This document shows, one piece after another, positions 12,171 to 24,676 of a stretch of DNA of 64,000 nucleotides; position 1 is the first letter of the stretch, and every line of letters starts with the position of its first letter. A program made the position numbers and the translations under genes. The stretch comes from Coprinellus micaceus (taxonomy: Eukaryota > Basidiomycota > Agaricomycetes > Agaricales > Psathyrellaceae). The DNA is taken from positions 1,178,001 through 1,242,000 of the forward strand of contig OX596340.1 of assembly GCA_951394405.1 (NCBI GenBank). The letters are read 5' to 3'. The notes under the pieces were generated by a model. The model was not told where the DNA came from, searched no databases, and saw nothing but the letters and a program-made list of their open reading frames with translations.

Positions 12171-12537
12171 ATTCAAACGGCTGCACGCCTCTCAAAGGGT
12201 CCCCTGAGGAATGGACAGAGCGATCAAGTTGGTTTAGGCGCAAGTTGTCGCCATGCTGACGACAGGTTGGATCCTGAACCACTAATATTTGCATCCGAGA
12301 GGTAAAACTTGGGGGGAGCCGGTGAAGGCGGGCTGGGGCGCTAGGGTCGATTGCATGATATGCCGCGCTCCGCGTTAGTAATCCCGGAAGTCAAGCTGAC
12401 CAATACGCAGCTAGGGCATTTCCGAGGCGCTCCTGCGCGCTGCTCGTCCGGAAGGTCTTGGCCGAGCGAGATAAATAAAAGGTGCTGCCTTTATATGAGA
12501 GAGCCTCAGACCCAGCTTTCCACAATATTTGGACAAC

Positions 12538-13587
12538 ATGGTGCTCGGATTCAACGCAACCGTCTCAGTGGTGGAGAAATTCGTCACCTCTTCCGATGGA
12601 GTCGAGATATTCGCCCAAGCGGCGGGGAATAGCCACCTCCCAGCCCTAGTCTTCATCCACGGTTTGGCCCTCAGTGCTCTGGTCTGGGTCAAGATCCTCC
12701 AAGACGCAAATCTACTGAAGTCTTTTCACCTGGTGGGCGGGTCTGTCTATCCTCTCGTCGTGCATGGCTTAACATCATTCGACTCCAGGTGGCGTACGAC
12801 TTGCGCGGGCATGGCCGAAGCGGCAAGCCTGATACCCTTTCTGGGTACAGCTCCGAGTTGTATGCACAAGACTTTGCCGCGGTTTTGAAGACTTTCGGGA
12901 TCAAATCACCGATTTTGGTTGGCTGGTGAGCAGTTTTAGCCCGTCTGTTGCGAACAGTGGCTCATGTCACTACGACGGATAGGAGCTTAGGGGGTGGGTT
13001 TACCTATTGTAGCCTGTGGAGGCAGCGAACTAACTTGATATACAGCGACAATCGCCACCGATGTGACAACGCACCTGGAGCCGGACACACTAGCAGGAGT
13101 TGTGTATACTGCGGCTTTGCCTTGGTTGGAAGTCAACCAAATCGTCGCAACCGAATGGGTTCGCAATCTAATCCCAGGTCTACTCGTCACCAACGACTCT
13201 GATCTGTCGATTTCGACTCGCATCGAATTCGGTACCCAATTGTTTAACCACCCAGAAGCCGTCCCAACCGATGTTCTGTGGAGTTGGATTGGGTCCACAG
13301 TGTTGCAGCCACCGAGCAAGTTCGGGTTCTTGATGGGTAGAACGCAGAACACAGCCAAGCTCTTCGAGGCGGGTGGTCGTGGCTTGCCTTTGCTCGTCGT
13401 CAACGGAGGGGCGGATAAGTACATCGATGGGGAGAAGGTGCTCGAAGTGGTCGACGGTCATTTCAAGGATCTGACAGTGCACACCGTCAAGAATGGCAGT
13501 CACGCTTTCTTCTATGAGGATCAGGCAGAGTTTGTACGGGAACTGGTGAAGTTTGGAAAGAGGGTGTTTGCGAAGAGGTCAGCTTAG
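12538..13587 (+). CDS. Alpha/beta-hydrolase, peroxidase/esterase-like
   Basis: Four exons (12538-12732, 12789-12925, 12983-12993, 13046-13587) sum to 294 codons. Classic alpha/beta-hydrolase order: oxyanion strand VFIHGLALSALVW, then VAYDLRGHGRSGKPD, the nucleophile elbow GWSLGATIATD (Ser nucleophile), the acid region VVNGGADKYIDG, and the catalytic His in NGSHAFFYED near the C-terminus. The Ser sits in an 11-base third exon; without it the frame fails and the elbow is lost. The substrate cannot be told from sequence; non-haem haloperoxidase-like esterases and small lactone/ester hydrolases share this plan. No signal peptide or membrane segment, so probably cytosolic. Upstream starts in the same frame are TTG, so the ATG at 12538 is used. 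Confidence 0.88.
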
Positions 13588-15300
13588 TCCGTAGTGCATG
13601 ATGTTGAAAGTCATCGTGAGGCTCTGGACCTTCCTCATTAGCAGTAATGCAGTCTTTTTTGTACGGTTCGGGAGGGGAGAACTTGAATACGGTCCAGAAC
13701 CAAAATTTCGGTCTCCGTGCTGAATATAAGACCTTGTCGTAGACGTTTGATAGCTCTGGTTTACGTGCGCTGGCGGTGTGGTAGGTCTGTTTGGCGCCCG
13801 CGGCATTCCGCTTAGTAAGCGACGTGGCCACGGGCGCTTAGCTCACCTGTGACCCTCTTCCATGGGCATCGCCACGGTAATAAGCAAGCTTTGAGCTTGG
13901 ACTGAGGCCCAAACTCCTCATGGCTATCCGCGGCGTCACACGCGAAGGGCTTGGCCACATCTCGCTATTTCTGGGCGGTGATTGACGAGGATTCCGGGGC
14001 TTGTCAAGTCCAAGCGAACGGACGTGAATGCCAGATCTGGAGGGCCATTATACTCACTGAAGCACATGCGTATCCGTGGCTTTCGATACCTTCGAAATTC
14101 AGAGAACTCAGCGGGTGGAGGGCCATATGCCATGCCTCGATTCCAGAGGGAGGACATTCTTCACACTAACCCCTTCTCCCGCCACCTACGGCTCATTCGG
14201 TACGCCGTATCTCCTCAGAAGCGCATGAATTAGGATATCTCAGATTAAAAGGCACTCGATTGGGCGACTCACTTGCTCGTTCGTCGGGTCTAATGACGCC
14301 TTTCCCATATATTCGCCTCTGCAGTCGACCCATACGGCCTTTTCTCGGCAGGGGAACTGGGGAAAATAAAGAATATCAAGTCTATTACCCCACTAGAAGA
14401 AGAACCAGACCTATACGTAGGTCTATTCCTGGGTGAATTGTGCCGCTCGATTAAGTTCGTAGTTTCCTGTTCGACACGGTGGGATCGGGAGCCTCAATAG
14501 GAAATTTGGTACCAAACCAACGACTCACTGAATACGTTCGTGCGTTCTCTCATAGCAGCGGGTGCACACAGGTCACAGAAGGGGTTCGACCTCGCGGTAC
14601 AGTGGTTTTGGGCATAAAGGACATCCACTCGATGTGGTGACCGTCGCACTGTCACTGAGCACATGAGCACCCTGCCGCATTCGAATCAGGCCAAATGATA
14701 AGTCACGCACCTCTCCGCGGAGAAACATCTCCAAAGGAGTACCCAGCCGCGTCCAAAGCGATCGGTGTCGTAAAGCGCCCTTGGGCGTATTGCAGGCTGC
14801 CCGCGCCGGGCGCTATCACACCCCTAAACCCCAATTTTTGGCGACGCGCTTAGGTCACTAAAAATCATGAGCTTACGGGTGCGAGGGCTATCAATCAGGC
14901 TGGACACAATCACCGTTCCCAACGGTTGGAAAGGGGACGGCGAGAGAGAGGACAGGGAGAAAGGATCGCTGCTTCGCATGTTCGGAACTCGATCTTCCGA
15001 GGATCTTTTGTCGCAACAGCACCGCGCATCTCCGTCTACATCGACCTATCCTTGTCGCCATCATCGTTTGCACAGCCTGGAATACATTGTAGCTATCCCA
15101 TACATGGCGACGAGCGCATGAGGGGTCTAGGTAGTCCACTCCGTCGCGGGAAGGCCCCCGGCGCTGCGCGGAGAAACCACGGAGGGGTCACCCAACCCGA
15201 TGTACGAGCTCTGTGTCTAGATTCATGTCAGGTCGTCGTCTCCAAGGCAGGTCTCAACCTTCTGATATATTCCTCTTACCCAACGTCGAGGTTTCCGTCG
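13588..15300. other. Gene-free interval
   Basis: About 1.7 kb with no frame that resembles a protein. It carries one copy of the short CCGCTTAG...GGGCGCTTA repeat (13808-13840) and a related GC-rich stretch near 14770-14860. A GTTCGAC near 14471 is not followed by a T-arm, so no tRNA is called. Confidence 0.4.
13808..13840 (+). repeat. Short dispersed repeat, copy B
   Basis: The same 13-base word CCGCTTAGTAAGC (13808-13820) and GGGCGCTTA (13832-13840), with 11 bases between. Lies 3' of the alpha/beta hydrolase, whereas copy A lies 5' of it. Confidence 0.6.
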
Positions 15301-15860
15301 GTGATTACAGCGTAGCGGCGACCGTCCAAGGATGGGCTGTAGGCCCATGGGCGCGAAAGAGTGTTACTCCGGTGGACCGCTGAAACTTCGCCTAAATCCC
15401 AGTTTCACCAGGGATCAGCGAACGCGGGTTGTCGGACTCGCGATCGAGAAAAAAAAAGACGGCTTAGCCTCTGTCGTACAAAAAAAAGACAAGAGGGTTG
15501 AAATGACGAGATGCTTGCACATACCGGGTTCAGCGGGGGTGGAACGAGCTTCCACGCTTCCAGTATGTAACCTTCTGTGTTATCCACGTTCAAGACCAGA
15601 GACACTTGTGATAAAAACCAAATTCTTTCAGCTGCTCGCTCGGAAGATATCAGGGTGTGCGAGTAGATAAGACTTTGCCAAAACTTACCATTCTCGCTGC
15701 CACCCCGTCTGAATGGCGTTGTCGGGTGCACATCCCAGTCCTTCTCTTGCATCCTTTCCATAATCTCAAACGCGACTGTTCCAGGCTTTCTCGAAGCCAC
15801 GCAAGCGTTGATAAGCTGGAGACAGAAGCCCACCTCCCTCCGTACCCGCCTGCACACAAC
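15300..15860 (-). other. Exon-like segments of an unidentified gene
   Basis: On the minus strand a plausible exon (about 15845-15687) reads VGFCLQLINACVASRKPG, then VAFEIMERMQEKDWDVHP. It is bounded by TGTGCAG and a strong donor GTAAGT. An acceptor at about 15581 opens a second exon (EGYILEAWKLVPPPLNP) followed by GTATGT. A later stretch near 15360 reads RPWAYSPSLDGRRYAVITDG before GTAAGA. The splice signals are good but I could not join the third piece in frame, and I recognise no family. It may be a real small gene or a remnant. Confidence 0.3.
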
Positions 15861-15899
15861 ACGGCAGTCTCCCGCTTCGTGATTCCTATGTGTGCTCGG

Positions 15900-17837
15900 A
15901 AATTTGGGTAGGCTCCAGTTGATGAAAAGGGCGAGGCAGGTGTATCATGAGACATAATGCATGATCGAGAGAGTGGCAAGGAAGGCGAAGAAAGGGAAGG
16001 AGAAGGCCTTCGAAAGATGAGACAATACACCGGGGTTGTGGATAGTCAACAGATGTACAATGGGAAGGGGCGAGGCTGAGGTAAACAGTATACCCGTCCA
16101 TTGAGGCTAGCCGTACAAAGAGATGAAATTGTGATATGAAGCGCACACTTTGGCAGGGAACCAGAAGAGGAGCGCGTGATAGGGTTGGGAGAACGACGAG
16201 GCCCAGAAGAAAGGTGTCGATATGCAATTTCGCAAAAAGCGGAAAAGTACACCAGGAGAATGGATAGTCCCACCAGTGATAATCGCGAAGTGCGGGGGTG
16301 GGGAAAGAATATCCAAGCGAGACGGAAACCATCGTCACAGATGCAACTTTGGAGAAGCCAAACGCAGGGAATAGGCACCTCTATTCGCATGGCTCTGGGG
16401 TAAGGAAGTAGACGTTTATCGACTGTCCCAGGGGTGCGCCACGCGGTGGGTTTAATTGAACGAGAAGGGCTTGGTAGACGCGACCCCAGGTCCCGTGACG
16501 AAGGACAACCACGAATTGAGCGTGGAGACGGATCGTCGACGGACGTCTCGAGGGACTCGGGTGACATTCACTGCGAACATAGCAAGACTCGTGAGCACCA
16601 GCACGCATCTGGAGATGAGAGGACGGAGGGACGTAAGATACAGAGGAGGGGATCTTCACATCACAATACTGAAGACTTGTGGTTGAATGATCTTTGGGAA
16701 ACTTGGTCATTGTCGAGCTTTCACGCGTCTCAAGACGTTCAAACGGATAAAGGTAGTGTATTCAAGCAAAGACCAAGCCACGAGGAAATATCTTACGACA
16801 CCTGAGCGAGAGGAAGAGGAAGAGTTAGCATAGAGAACTCGAAAAAGATGAGATGAACAAGGAAGAAGTCAGAAGGAAGGCAACGGAAAGATCCACACGG
16901 TTTTGCGCTCTCGGAAAGTCGTCCGTAGACAGCTTTACATCCGTAAAATACTTCATCAGGAGGGGGGACAGGGGGACGGCAGCGAAAAGGATAAGAATAC
17001 GGAAATGGACGCGTACCTTCTCGGAAATCCCGGAACAAAAGGGAAGAAACTCGATGAACCTGAAGCAAACCGCCATCGCCTTGTATGACACGCTCAACGA
17101 CACGTCGTTGACGGCGCCATGATGAAGATGAGGAGATGGAGGTTGGGGACAAGGATTGAGTTGATCAATTTTCAGGGATCATGCGGCGGTGCTACATATT
17201 CTCACGCCCTTCGGCATCTTGCGGCGTCCCCGTGTACCTGCAAACCTCCTCCTCCTCCTCCTCGGCGATTGAAGGCCTTGGGGGCGCACAACAGGCTATA
17301 AAAAGAAGATTGCGCAGCGCACCAATCATTACGCAGTTGAAGCCCAAGAAGGCTGCAGACGTAACCGTCGATCATCATCGAACATTCTTTACAGCAGTTT
17401 CAAGGGGTGGTTTCAGTGGGTATCAGTTTGCTTGCAATTCCCTGGTACGACTACTACACAAGGTATGTAGAGTACAGTGGCTATAATACGTAGAAAAGGT
17501 GAAAGGTGAAAAAGGTCCAAGAACCAAGCTCGATGTGTATAAGTGAAAAGAGAGGAAGACAGTCAAGCAGGGCACTACGATGTGTATAGAACGCAAAGCG
17601 GTCCAAGGAAAGAGTGAAGGGTGATAAAATAAAGATAGGCGACGGGCGACGTCGTTCAAGACGGGGCGCCCATCTAGGGGTGAGTTCAGGCAAACCCAGG
17701 GGAGATTACGAGTCGAATAGCCCAATGTAAACGGATCCACCGCGTAACCATATCAATACGCCGAGGGCAGCAGGGGGTTGTCGGGGGAAGTGGGTATGCA
17801 AGCAAGCATCGCGTCGGCGTTGGGGTCAACGCGTCGT
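15900..17837. other. Gene-poor interval with a CTC repeat
   Basis: No convincing coding region on either strand. Open frames here are mostly low-complexity or hydrophobic by composition. A (CTC)n microsatellite lies near 17240-17262. The right part is the 3' flank of ROT1. Confidence 0.35.
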
Positions 17838-18774
17838 CTAAATCATCATCGAGGCCGCCGTTAGGATTACTAGCCCAGCAGCCCCGAGGACGGCGATAAC
17901 ACGGGGGCCCCTAACCGCGTCGGCACCAGACTCTCTCCGTTCCAGATCCTCCTCCTCTCCCTCAAGCCCTCTCCGGCTAACAAAGACGTAGCTGCTGTTG
18001 CGCAGCAACCGAGTGGGAAGCATGGACGGCGTTTTCGAGACCAGGAACTGGGGGGGAACTGGGGAGCCGTCGAATTGGAAGAGGTGGAGCTTGGGGCCGG
18101 CGGTGGGATCCTGGAAGATACGCCAGCCCTTGTAGTATTCGGTTTCGTTGTAGCTTTCGATAAAGTTCGAGACGGCTGCGCAAGGGTCTTGGACTTGTTG
18201 GAAGCCGTCACCGAAGTTGTCGATTCCATCACCGAAGGGACGCATCCATATTGAACCATTGGCGTTGAGGGTATATTTGCCGTGCACCCAACCAATTACT
18301 CCTGTGATACACGTTGGGTCCGAGCCTGGTTCAAATGATCAGCTACACAAATATACTTTGCGCAACGAGGTGAACGCACCGTTCGCATTGAAGCGATAAC
18401 GAGCAATTTCGTAGAACCCATCCTCTGAGCTAGAACCATCGTATCAACAAAGGTGCTCTCCAGCCAAGAACCAAGTCAGTCCAACTCACAATGAAAAGGA
18501 GATACCAGTGTTCTTGGGGTAGTTGAAGGTGACCTTTACTGGGTCGCAGAAGCCCTGTACCGAGGTAGCATGAGTACTGTGATTCCCAGTAAATGACGTT
18601 ATGACACACATCGCCTGTTACTACTGCCTTGCTCCCTGTACTCCACGTCCCGACAATCGATGTCGCATTATGTGCTGTATCGTACTGGATGGCGCCTTGG
18701 GTGTCGTCCTGCGCCGCTGCGAACTGGGCCACGGATGCGACCAGCAGTGTGGTGAGAACCGAGGAGAGAATCAT
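17838..18774 (-). CDS. ROT1: ROT1, ER membrane chaperone for cell-wall glucan synthesis
   Basis: In yeast Rot1 is an essential ER membrane protein that assists folding of glycoproteins and is needed for beta-1,6-glucan assembly. Here a signal peptide (ILSSVLTTLLVASVAQFAAA) leads into SIVGTWSTGSKAVVTG, the Rot1 opening. The blocks CDPVKVTFNYPKNTGISFS, EDGFYEIARYRF, TCITGVIGWVHGKY, DPCAAVSNFIESYNETEYYKGW and LHLFQFDGSPVPP follow, as in fungal Rot1. A C-terminal hydrophobic helix (VIAVLGAAGLVILTAASMM) gives the type I anchor. Four exons; the first ends after the CYLGTG region and the last begins near SDPTCITG. Potential N-glycosylation sites (NGS, NET, NSS) lie on the lumenal side. ATG at 18774 is the only start giving the signal peptide. 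Confidence 0.92.
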
Positions 18775-19491
18775 GTGCGTCTTCGTAATTTGGTGAAGGT
18801 TTTCCTAGGTAACGATGGTGGTGGTTTCAATTAGAGTGTTGACCGTATATGTAGCGTCGTGAAGGGTCAAAGGAGGGCGGAGAGGAGAAGGTGGTGAGGG
18901 TTCGTTGGTAACAACACTTGGAAGATGATGAGCACGGGTGGAGTCGAATTTGCGCTTGTTTGTTGCCCAGCTTCTGCTTCGCGATGACGGCGCAGTCAAA
19001 TGGCTGAGGCTGAGGTTGAGAAATGGACGATGCTGGAACGATGCTGGTAAAAGAGCGTCGGGATGGACAGGTCCACTGAATCCTCAGAACGAAGTGCAAA
19101 ACAAAAAGACAAGACACGGAGGTCGTCGTCCGTTGCGACGACGATGGATAACACGCTGACTAATATCCCAGTGAAGTGTTTCTCGGCGTTCGCAGATCGC
19201 TGATGGCTCGTGCACTCTAGAAATGTGGTGGATTATGGTGGTACAGGATGATGAACTACAAGCTGCATGGTACGAGATACAATGTTCATGTCCTCGGTAT
19301 GACGACGACTGATAAATACGTCGGGATCTACTATAGGGCGAATGCGAAGGAGAGGTGTCGGTGAAGACCAATGGCTTGATGCTGAAGTGGCAACCTTGCC
19401 CTCAGGCTGGAAGTGGTGATCAAGAAAGCGGGGAAAGTGTGTATTGCAAGGCGGACGTGTACCTGATACAGTCTGCCAAGCTTAATCCTTC
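18775..19491. other. ROT1 promoter and PRE7 3' flank
   Basis: No gene seen. The pyrimidine-rich part on the minus strand (about 18800-18900) probably carries the ROT1 leader. Frames on either strand lack any family resemblance. Confidence 0.35.
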
Positions 19492-20763
19492 TTCAAGTCT
19501 CTTCTGATGACGAACACCCGCTCGCCATCGGCAGTTGAAGTGACCTCTTGGAAGGAGTGGGCGTCTGCCCGCAGACCTTGGAGCGCGTTGCTGTTCTTGG
19601 AAAGGACAACGTACATCTCCAGGCCGTCGCCAACCTACCGGGTAAATCGTCAGTATCGTGTAGACAAGAATCACGACGATAGGAGAAATGGGGGAATAGG
19701 AAGGTAATTTGGGACGCAGATGAAGATGAAAGACTCTCAAGATAAGAGGGTCCTGCGAGAGCCGGGAACAGTTGTAGCAAAGAAGGCCTACCTCGATATG
19801 CCGCTCGGTAGCGCCAGTAAACGAGTCGATAACGATTTCGAGCACTGTCGACAGAGGTAGGTGTTGAGGGAAGACGGTGCCGGGCGCGGGTGTCTGGTTC
19901 TTGAAGTATATCTGTCGACGGCGGGATTAGCTTGTGAACGGTGATAGACAGAAGGGGGCATGGAGGATCAGAGGGCGCGGCGGTACGTCGGTGAAGGGTC
20001 GGATCCCGCCTGTCGGCAGTGCAACAAATGGGAATCCACCTCGCCCGTGCGCTCGCACTTGGATTGTGAAAACGAGTAATCGCAATCACGCTCACCTGGT
20101 TGTCCAAGAACGGCTGCACAAGCGCCTGTGCGGCACCAGCTGCGCGACATGCCTCACGTTCATAGGATCCAACAGGATCAAAGGAATATACTGCGCCAGT
20201 ACCTAGTGGTCAAACATGTGAACGCTCGTTCTAGACACACATGACGCGTCGCCACCAGGTGTCGAGATGACCTACCATCTTCTTCAATGCCGCCTAGAAT
20301 ATTGTACACATAGTACGGAAAGAATCGCCGCGCGTACAGCATAGTCTGTATTAGACGAGCGATCGAGCGAATTGGCATATCTTTGGCGTGTGCGTGTCGG
20401 TACCACTGTATACCCGGGGTTTAGCGCTCGGTACGAAAACGGCGAGAAGAAATCGAACATACCTCCAAGCGTTGCTTCACCTTTTTCACAAACATATTCC
20501 CGTCTGCAGCGAACCCATTTACTGCAAGAACGGCCTTGTCCGTGCTGGATGAAGGGTGAGCGTGTGCCAACGATTAGAGGGTGTTACACGCACAGTTTGA
20601 AGACTTTGGGGGCATAACGCGTCTGAATGCTGTAGCCCTCGCTCTGCCGTGTGTCCCCAGCAATAACGGTGAAATCTGCGCCTGCGATGGCGAGGATTGT
20701 GCCTCCGTTTTCTGTGTAGGGGTTGAAGGCGTGTTGCTGAGGCTGCTGGGTCATCGAAACCAT
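19492..20763 (-). CDS. PRE7: Proteasome subunit beta type-6 (20S core)
   Basis: One of the non-catalytic beta subunits of the 20S proteasome. Five exons on the minus strand. Exon 1 reads [18 protein letters not shown], then [17 protein letters not shown] and [10 protein letters not shown]. Then come [20 protein letters not shown], the [21 protein letters not shown] exon, [35 protein letters not shown], and a last exon with [42 protein letters not shown] ending in RRDLKKD. The absence of a Thr-1 active site after a propeptide fits the beta-6 position. ATG taken at 20763; the frame upstream begins with TTG. Order and motifs are those of eukaryotic PSMB1/Pre7, so function is certain. Confidence 0.94.
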
Positions 20764-22483
20764 AATCAAGGACCCTGTCGCGAGGTAACCGTGTCGTGGA
20801 GGATGTCGAGGAAGAGGAGGGCAAGGAGCAGATCAAAAGGGGCCGAGATTGCAGGGGAGTGGTATATAACTGGGAGGACGAGGAGGCCGCGTAATGATAA
20901 GTCTCAATCCGCGTCGTGGGAACTCCGAGCCGAATTGGGACGTGCTTCTGCATTGGGACCCACTTCTGTTCCTCCGAGCCCCTTCCGTCTCCAGCACATA
21001 GAAATCTATAGAAATCGAGAAACCTCGAATCTCGCTGCCTTTCTGAATTCGGAGCGAACAGATCTCTTCGACGTCTGCAACAGCATGACCGCCCTCTGCT
21101 TCTCGTCCTCGATACAGTCAGCGTCGAGCAATTATCAACCTTATCGACTCGAACTTTCTGCTGTTCGTTTTACCTTAGCCCCTTGCTCCTAATGCGCCCC
21201 GACAACTCACCGAGCGCTCCAAGTGGATTACCTGCAGCCATGCATGCCGAGTTATCTGCTTTGTTGTCTCTCTCGGGGCTAGCCTTCACTGCTGTACCAC
21301 CAGCGGATGACCGGCGCGGATGACTACTACGACAATGGCAGTTATCCCTATCGTAGGTCTTCCTGTGAGCCTCGCGGTGGGTGCGCACGCTCGGATGGTA
21401 TGTCAGACGCACTCTTTTACTATCGATCGTCATTTCCATGATCTATTGGTCGAATAGAAACACACGGGGTGCCTTTATTCCGCTTATCATGGCCGCGAGT
21501 CCCAATAGCTATGGCAAAATAAGCCATGGATATGCTTTGTGGATGCTATATCGGCGTTCGCTCAAAACGTCCAGGTATTCACTTTGTTTTGACAGAGACC
21601 TGCCGCTTTGGGCTTCCTCGTGCAACAAATGAACTGCGGGAACACCAGCCTCTGTACCCGCTATGTCATTTGAGCGCTTCTCCTCCCCTGGCCGCCTATG
21701 CCCACCGTAAGTCAACACCACCGCCAGTAAATCTCCGATTTAGATGCCTTCCCAAGCCAGTGGCTCAGAACAAGGCAGGCGAGCCCAAAGAGAAGGACAC
21801 CGACTTCTCTTCACATCCCAGCTGTCACTGCAGAAGTCAAGTTCACAGCTGATTCCTCGACCATCCCGTCCCTTGATTGACACAGCAGCAACGGGTGCGC
21901 TGAGTATTCGATACATTTTCTCTCTATTTCCAGCAACGGCCTGGAATTTAGGACTTGGCATATTCCCAGGGTCCCAGCAGATCCTAGTCAGGCTTCGAAA
22001 GACTGAGCACCCGGGATTAACGAGGCGTTAGCCAAGGATTAACAACCGAAGAATTCATTCACGCCACAGTGGAGGCAAAACGTTGACCGACCTCCTGGAC
22101 CCCTTCATTTGCAAACGACGCCCACACTCCCGGGAGGACACTGATCCCGCGCCCTATTAAACTCACCCCTACTGAGCGTTGGGGTCCGAGAGGACGCGGC
22201 CGGTGCTTGGGCCACTAAATGCACCTCACCGACGGTGTCCGCGCCACATCGTCATACCCCGTCCGAATAACAATTGTTTCCCTCTGTCGCTGGAGTTCGC
22301 CATGCTCTCAAGAATGTAGAAGGACTGGCAACAAAACACCCCCGTGATGCTCAACGTAATTAATGGCCCGCAGCTTGTACCCCGTCGTCAAACTGTACGA
22401 AATCATCGCACCGAGACCGTGCACATTATAAAAGCCTGGCCCGGCGACGGCTCATGTGAAACGCAACTTTCTTCTCTGTCGAC
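20764..22483. other. Gene-free interval
   Basis: About 1.7 kb between PRE7 (-) and the P450 (+). Only short overlapping frames without conserved features. The 150 bp before 22484 includes a TATA-like ATTATAAAAGC (about 22425), a reasonable core promoter for the P450. Confidence 0.4.
22423..22435 (+). promoter_or_regulatory. TATA-like element upstream of the P450
   Basis: The sequence ACATTATAAAAGC lies about 50 bp before the ATG at 22484, the spacing expected for a fungal core promoter. Prediction from sequence only. Confidence 0.4.
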
Positions 22484-24676
22484 ATGATCCTCTTGCTAGC
22501 TGACTGGGGTGTCCTCTTCGCCAGCGTCAGCCTTCTATGGGCGCTCTCCAAGCTTTCGTCTCGCAGAAAACGCAATCCCCGGGGTTTACCTCTTCCTCCG
22601 GGACCCAAGGGTCTCCCTCTCGTAGGAAACTTGTTTCAACTGCCACAGAAGGAGCCTTGGGTTAGTTATGACCGCTTGTCAAGGGAGTACGGTACGTTAT
22701 ACCCTTTTAATTAATCTGACCGTCCGCTTATATTAAAGCCACGACAATTCCAGGGGATCTAATGTACCTCGAGGCCATGGGCCAACCCATCCTCATACTC
22801 GGATCCCTCGAAAGGGCGACAGACATCTTAGAGAAACGGGCTGCAGCATACTCTGACAGACCAGTCCTCCCCGCTCTCGAACTGTAAGCCAAAAACCCTC
22901 TTTCTCCGTCCAAAATGATGACCCTGACCCGTTGGGCGCCTAAAGGATGGATGTCGGGTGGAGCTTCTCGCTGATGCAGTACGGCACAGACTGGCGCGCA
23001 CACCGTCGATCCTTCCACAAACTCCTCAGCTCCGCAGCCTTGCCTCGGTACAAACCCATCTTCGACGACGAAATCCCTGTTTTTCTCAAGAAGTTGCAGG
23101 AGACGCCGGAGGCTTTCCTTGACCACACGAGAGAGTGAGTTGAAAATCTTTTGTTCTGTAGATTCGACGTCCCAAGAGCAAGCGCATTTCGGCACGGAGA
23201 AACGTTGTGGATCCCACCTCCACTGCTGTCCTAACCCCGGGTGCCTCTGCTTTTTTCTTACTCCGGAAACGAGGTAGATGACGTTAATCTTCGAGACGGT
23301 TGCTGATGCCTACTTTTTTCGTTTCTTCGACGCGCAGCCTTTTTGGTTATGCGATCATGCGCGTAACGTACGGATTTGATGATCCACAGGTTAACCAGGG
23401 GCTCCTTCGCGACGGCGAGGCCCTCCTGCAAGCCTTTGCGGAAGCTACCTTGCCGGGGAGGTATCTGGTGAATGATATCCCTTTCCTCAAGCACGTCCCG
23501 GAGTGGTTCCCCGGCGCACGGTTTCGAAGATACTTCAATGAGATGGCCATGACTAGTCGAAGAGTGTTGAGGGACGCGTTTGAGAGGGCTTGGAAGGATA
23601 TTGTGGGTCGATGTTCCCGCGTTGGTCGCGTAAAGGTGCTGACTTTTTCACAGAACGGAGGGCATAGGAACGGGCAGCCTAGCATGGTCGATGACTTAAT
23701 CGAAAACCTCCCTGATGCGCCAGGGCCCGAGAGGGAAGAGGCCTTGAGGATCGCCCAAAATGTATGTGCGATCACATATTCGGCAGGCGCAGACACGGTG
23801 GGTTATTCCAGAGAGCTAATTTAGTTCTTACTTACATCAGCGCTAGATGGTCGGGTCCCTAACCGCTCTCTTCCTTGCACTCGCCTTGAACCCCGAAGCT
23901 CAACGGAAGGCTCAGCTAGAGCTTGATACCGTGGTAGGAACGGACAGGTTGCCGTCACTTGAAGATTGCGAGAGGCTGCCCTACGTCTCGGCGATTGTGA
24001 AGGAAGTTGAGCGGTGGCACACCGTAGCCCCTCTTGGTATGCCATTTCCCCGATAGGGCCAACCGGAGCGCTGACTGTCCATTTTCAGGTTTCGCGCACG
24101 TTACCGCAAGAGATGACGAGTACAATGGGTACTTCATTCCAAAGGGGACATACGTAATGACAAACACCTGGTGAGCATCGTCGATCCGGTTTGAGAGCAT
24201 TGCCTGATGACATGCATACCAGGGCGATCCTACACGACCCTGAAGCCTACCAGGACCCACTTCGATTCGATCCAGATAGGTTCATGAAAGACGGGAAACT
24301 AGATCCCAGCGTCCGCGATCCGGCATCCGCGATCTTTGGGTATGGTCGTCGGTGCGTGCTCCCTCCAGCCACACATACTCAGCTCACTCACATATTTCAA
24401 AGCATTTGCCCCGGACGGTTCCTCGGAGAGAACACGTTTTTCCTCGTTACAGCCTCAGTGTTGTCCGCATTCGACGTATACCCCCCGAAATACGATTCGG
24501 GGAAACCGATTCCACTAAAGCTAGACGCGTCCCCACGGATCGTTTCGTGAGTTCGAGTATTTCCAGTTGTACTGTTCGCAACCACTGACGCTATGGTTTT
24601 CGGTAGGACACCTGCTCCATATAAGGTCGATATCAGGCTTCGGAGTCCTCAGCACGCCAAGCTATTCTCTCCGTAA
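22484..24676 (+). CDS. Cytochrome P450 monooxygenase, microsomal class II
   Basis: Haem monooxygenase that works with an ER NADPH-P450 reductase. Ten exons, 22484-22691, 22754-22883, 22946-23134, 23338-23602, 23654-23797, 23847-24036, 24089-24170, 24223-24351, 24403-24546 and 24607-24676, sum to 516 codons. An N-terminal membrane helix ([18 protein letters not shown]) is followed by the hinge [15 protein letters not shown]. The oxygen-binding I-helix AGADT is split after Thr by an intron; ExxR is EVER in IVKEVERWH, then FDPDRF. The haem loop [15 protein letters not shown] crosses another intron, leaving Cys in exon 9. The apparent stop after RIVS is intronic: a GTGAGT donor leads to a last exon adding [10 protein letters not shown]. 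Resembles the O-methylsterigmatocystin-oxidoreductase-like P450s expanded in agarics; substrate unknown. Confidence 0.92.

Noticed and set aside
15926..17152. Several minus-strand frames with hydrophobic stretches
   Set aside because: Hydrophobicity follows T-rich composition; no consistent splice pattern or family signal.
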